Assembly (NCBI GenBank): GCA_034509425.1
Contig: JAVTVJ010000223.1
Location: 1-64,000, forward strand
DNA: 64,000 nt
Origin: Eopsaltria australis
Lineage: Eukaryota; Chordata; Aves; Passeriformes; Petroicidae
Direction: 5' to 3'
Of this stretch, positions 62,165 through 64,000 are shown piece by piece (position 1 is the first letter of the stretch; each line of letters starts with the position of its first letter). The position numbers and the translations under genes were made by a program. The notes beneath the pieces were generated by a model. That model saw only the letters and a list, made by a program, of their open reading frames with translations, was not told the origin of the DNA and did not search any database.

Positions 62165-62425
62165 GAAACAGCGAAACGCGTCCCCGTGAGGGCCCCTTCG
62201 CCCCCCCCAACATGGCGGCCCCCTCACGCCCTTCCCGCCAAAACCCGTCCGCGAGCGCCCTCCCCCTCAGCCCCGCCCCCCGGCGCTGCCCGTGACGCGG
62301 CGCGAGCGCCCGCGCAGGCGCAGAGAGCGCGAGGCCGCGGCGGCGTGAGGGGAGCGGAGACCGCGGCGGGAAACGGGAGAAACCTGCACGGCCTGAGGGG
62401 AAAACGGGACAGATCCGGACAGAGG
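62165..62425 (+). promoter_or_regulatory. CpG island, likely promoter of an unidentified gene
   Basis: An abrupt change from AT-rich to CG-dense sequence, with CAACATGGCGGC at 62209-62220, a match to the YY1 core found just inside many housekeeping first exons. On the plus strand, exon-like sequence ends GACAGAG|GTGAGG near 62424. That is compatible with a first exon and donor of a gene transcribed to the right (TMEM209 would be expected in this orientation by synteny; not confirmed). Confidence 0.5.
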
Positions 62426-64000
62426 TGAGGAGAAACTCGGGGAGAGAGAGAAACCTGCCCGGCGTGAGGGGAAAACGGGACAGATCCGGACAGAGGTGAG
62501 GGGAAATTACTAGAGAGAAAAGGGGAGAAACCTGCCCGGCGTGAGGGGAAACGGAACAGATCCGGACTGAGGTGAGGGGAAACTCGGGGAGAGAGAGAAA
62601 CCTGCCCGGTCTGAGGGGAGACGGGACAGATCCGGGCTGAGGTAAGGGGAAATTACTAGAGAGAAAAGGGGAGAAACCTGCCCGGCGTGAGGGGAAACGG
62701 GACAGATCCGGACAGAGGTGAGGAGAAACTCGGGGAGAGAGAGAAACCTGCCCGGCCTGAGGGGAAACGGGACAGATCCGGACAGAGGTGAGGAGAAACT
62801 CGGGGAGAGAGAGAAACCTGCCCGGCCTGAGGGGAAAAGGGACAGATCCGGACTGAGGTGAGGGGAAACTCGGGGAGAGAGAAAAGGGGAGAAACCTGCA
62901 CGGCCTGAGGGGAGACGGGACAGATCCGGACAGAGGTGAGGGGAAATTACTAGAGAGAAAAGGGGAGAAACCTGCCCGGCGTGAGGGGAAACGGGACAGA
63001 TCCGGACTGAGGTGAGGGGAAACTCGGGGAGAGAGAGAAACCTGCCCGGCGTGAGGGGAAACGGGACAGATCCGGACTGAGGTGAGGGGAAACTCGGGGA
63101 GAGAGAGAAACCTGCCCGGCCTGAGGGGAAACGGGACAGATCCGGACTGAGGTGAGGGGAAATTAGGAGAGAGAAAAGGGGAGAAACTGCCCGGCGTGAG
63201 GGGAAAACGGGACAGATCCGGACTGAGGTGAGGGGAAATTCGGAGAGAGAAAAGGGGAGAAACCTGCCCGGCCTCAGGGGAAGACGGGACAGATCCGGAC
63301 AGAGGTGAGGGGAAATTAGGAGAGAGAAAAGGGGAGAAACTGCCCGGCCTCAGGGGAAGACGGGACAGATCCGGACAGAGGTGAGGGGAAACTCGGGGAG
63401 AGAGAGAAACCTGCCCGGCCTGAGGGGAAACGGGACAGATCCGGACAGAGGTGAGGGGAAATTACTAGAGAGAAAAGGAGAGAAACTGCCCGGCGTGAGG
63501 GGAAAACGGGACAGATCCGGGCTGAGGTGAGGGGAAAGTCGGAGAGAGAAAAGGAGAGAAACTGCCCGGCCTCAGGGGAAGATGGGACAGATGCGGGCTG
63601 AGGAGAGGGGAAACTCGGGGAGAGAAAAGGGAGAAACCTGCCCGGCGTGAGGGGAAAACGGGAGAGATCCGGACAGAGGTGAGGGGAAATTACTAGAGAG
63701 AAAAGGAGAGAAACTGCCCGGCGTGAGGGGAAAACGGGACAGATCCGGACTGAGGTGAGGGGAAAGTCGGAGAGAGAAAAGGGAGAAACCTGCCCGGCGT
63801 GAGGGGAAACGGGAGAGATCCGGGCTGAGGTGAGGGGAAATTACTAGAGAGAGAAACCTGCCCGGCCTGAGGGGGAAACGGGACAGATCCGGACAGAGGT
63901 GAGGGGAAATTCGGGGAGCGGAGATCCTGACGGAAAAAGGGGAAAAAACTGCCCGGCCTGAGGGGGAAAAGGGATAGATCCGGGCAGAGGTGAGGGGAAA
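62385..64000. repeat. 70-78 bp minisatellite with repeated splice-donor-like junction
   Basis: More than twenty tandem units, each containing CGGGACAGATCCGGAC, then (A/T)GAG|GTGAGGGGAAA, then CTGCCCGGC. Successive CAGATCCGG motifs start at 62410, 62481, 62558, 62628, 62703, 62773, 62843 and 62921, so unit length alternates between about 70 and 75-78. At least two subtypes differ in the middle segment (ACTCGGGGAGAGAGAG versus ATTACTAGAGAGAAAAG). The array runs past the window end. Confidence 0.95.

Overview
This is vertebrate nuclear DNA, almost certainly from a bird and probably a songbird. All protein genes are split by GT-AG introns, there are more than fifteen fragments of CR1 LINE 3' ends on both strands, and minisatellites sit in most introns. 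Gene content and order match the conserved vertebrate block around MEST on human 7q32, read here as COPG2 (+), MEST (-), CEP41 (+), CPA1 (-), CPA5 (-), CPA2 (-). The species call is inference; the gene identities rest on exon-by-exon translation compared with remembered family sequences.

Layout. 1-19180: the 3' part of COPG2 (12 exons, 495 codons, complete C terminus) inside a field of tandem arrays. 19130-27850: MEST on the minus strand (11 coding exons, 326 aa), convergent with COPG2, the two 3' ends nearly touching or overlapping near 19.13-19.27 kb. 27650-28190: a CpG island that serves as a bidirectional promoter for MEST and CEP41, with two mirror-image CCAAT boxes and an RFX-type X-box. 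28066-37877: CEP41, 11 exons, 361 aa, including what looks like a U12-type intron and a possible internal first exon. 39970-58870: three M14 carboxypeptidase zymogens in tandem on the minus strand, each with 11 exons and the same intron phases: CPA1 (420 aa), CPA5 (419 aa), CPA2 (417 aa). No CPA4 is seen between CPA5 and CPA2. 58.9-62.1 kb is gene-free. 62.17-62.42 kb is a second CpG island with a YY1-like site, followed by a minisatellite of 70-78 bp units that runs off the window end.

Function. COPG2 is a COPI coat subunit; MEST is an ER/Golgi alpha/beta hydrolase (imprinted in mammals); CEP41 is a centrosome/cilium protein with a degenerate rhodanese domain; the CPA genes encode secreted zinc exopeptidase precursors, typically from pancreatic acinar cells.

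The most unusual feature is that tandem arrays have copied splice junctions. In COPG2 an exon tail with its intact GTGAG donor has been amplified at least eleven times into the following intron. The 62.4-64 kb array likewise repeats an AG|GTGAGG junction more than twenty times. I found no mobile defence system, CRISPR or prokaryote-like operon.
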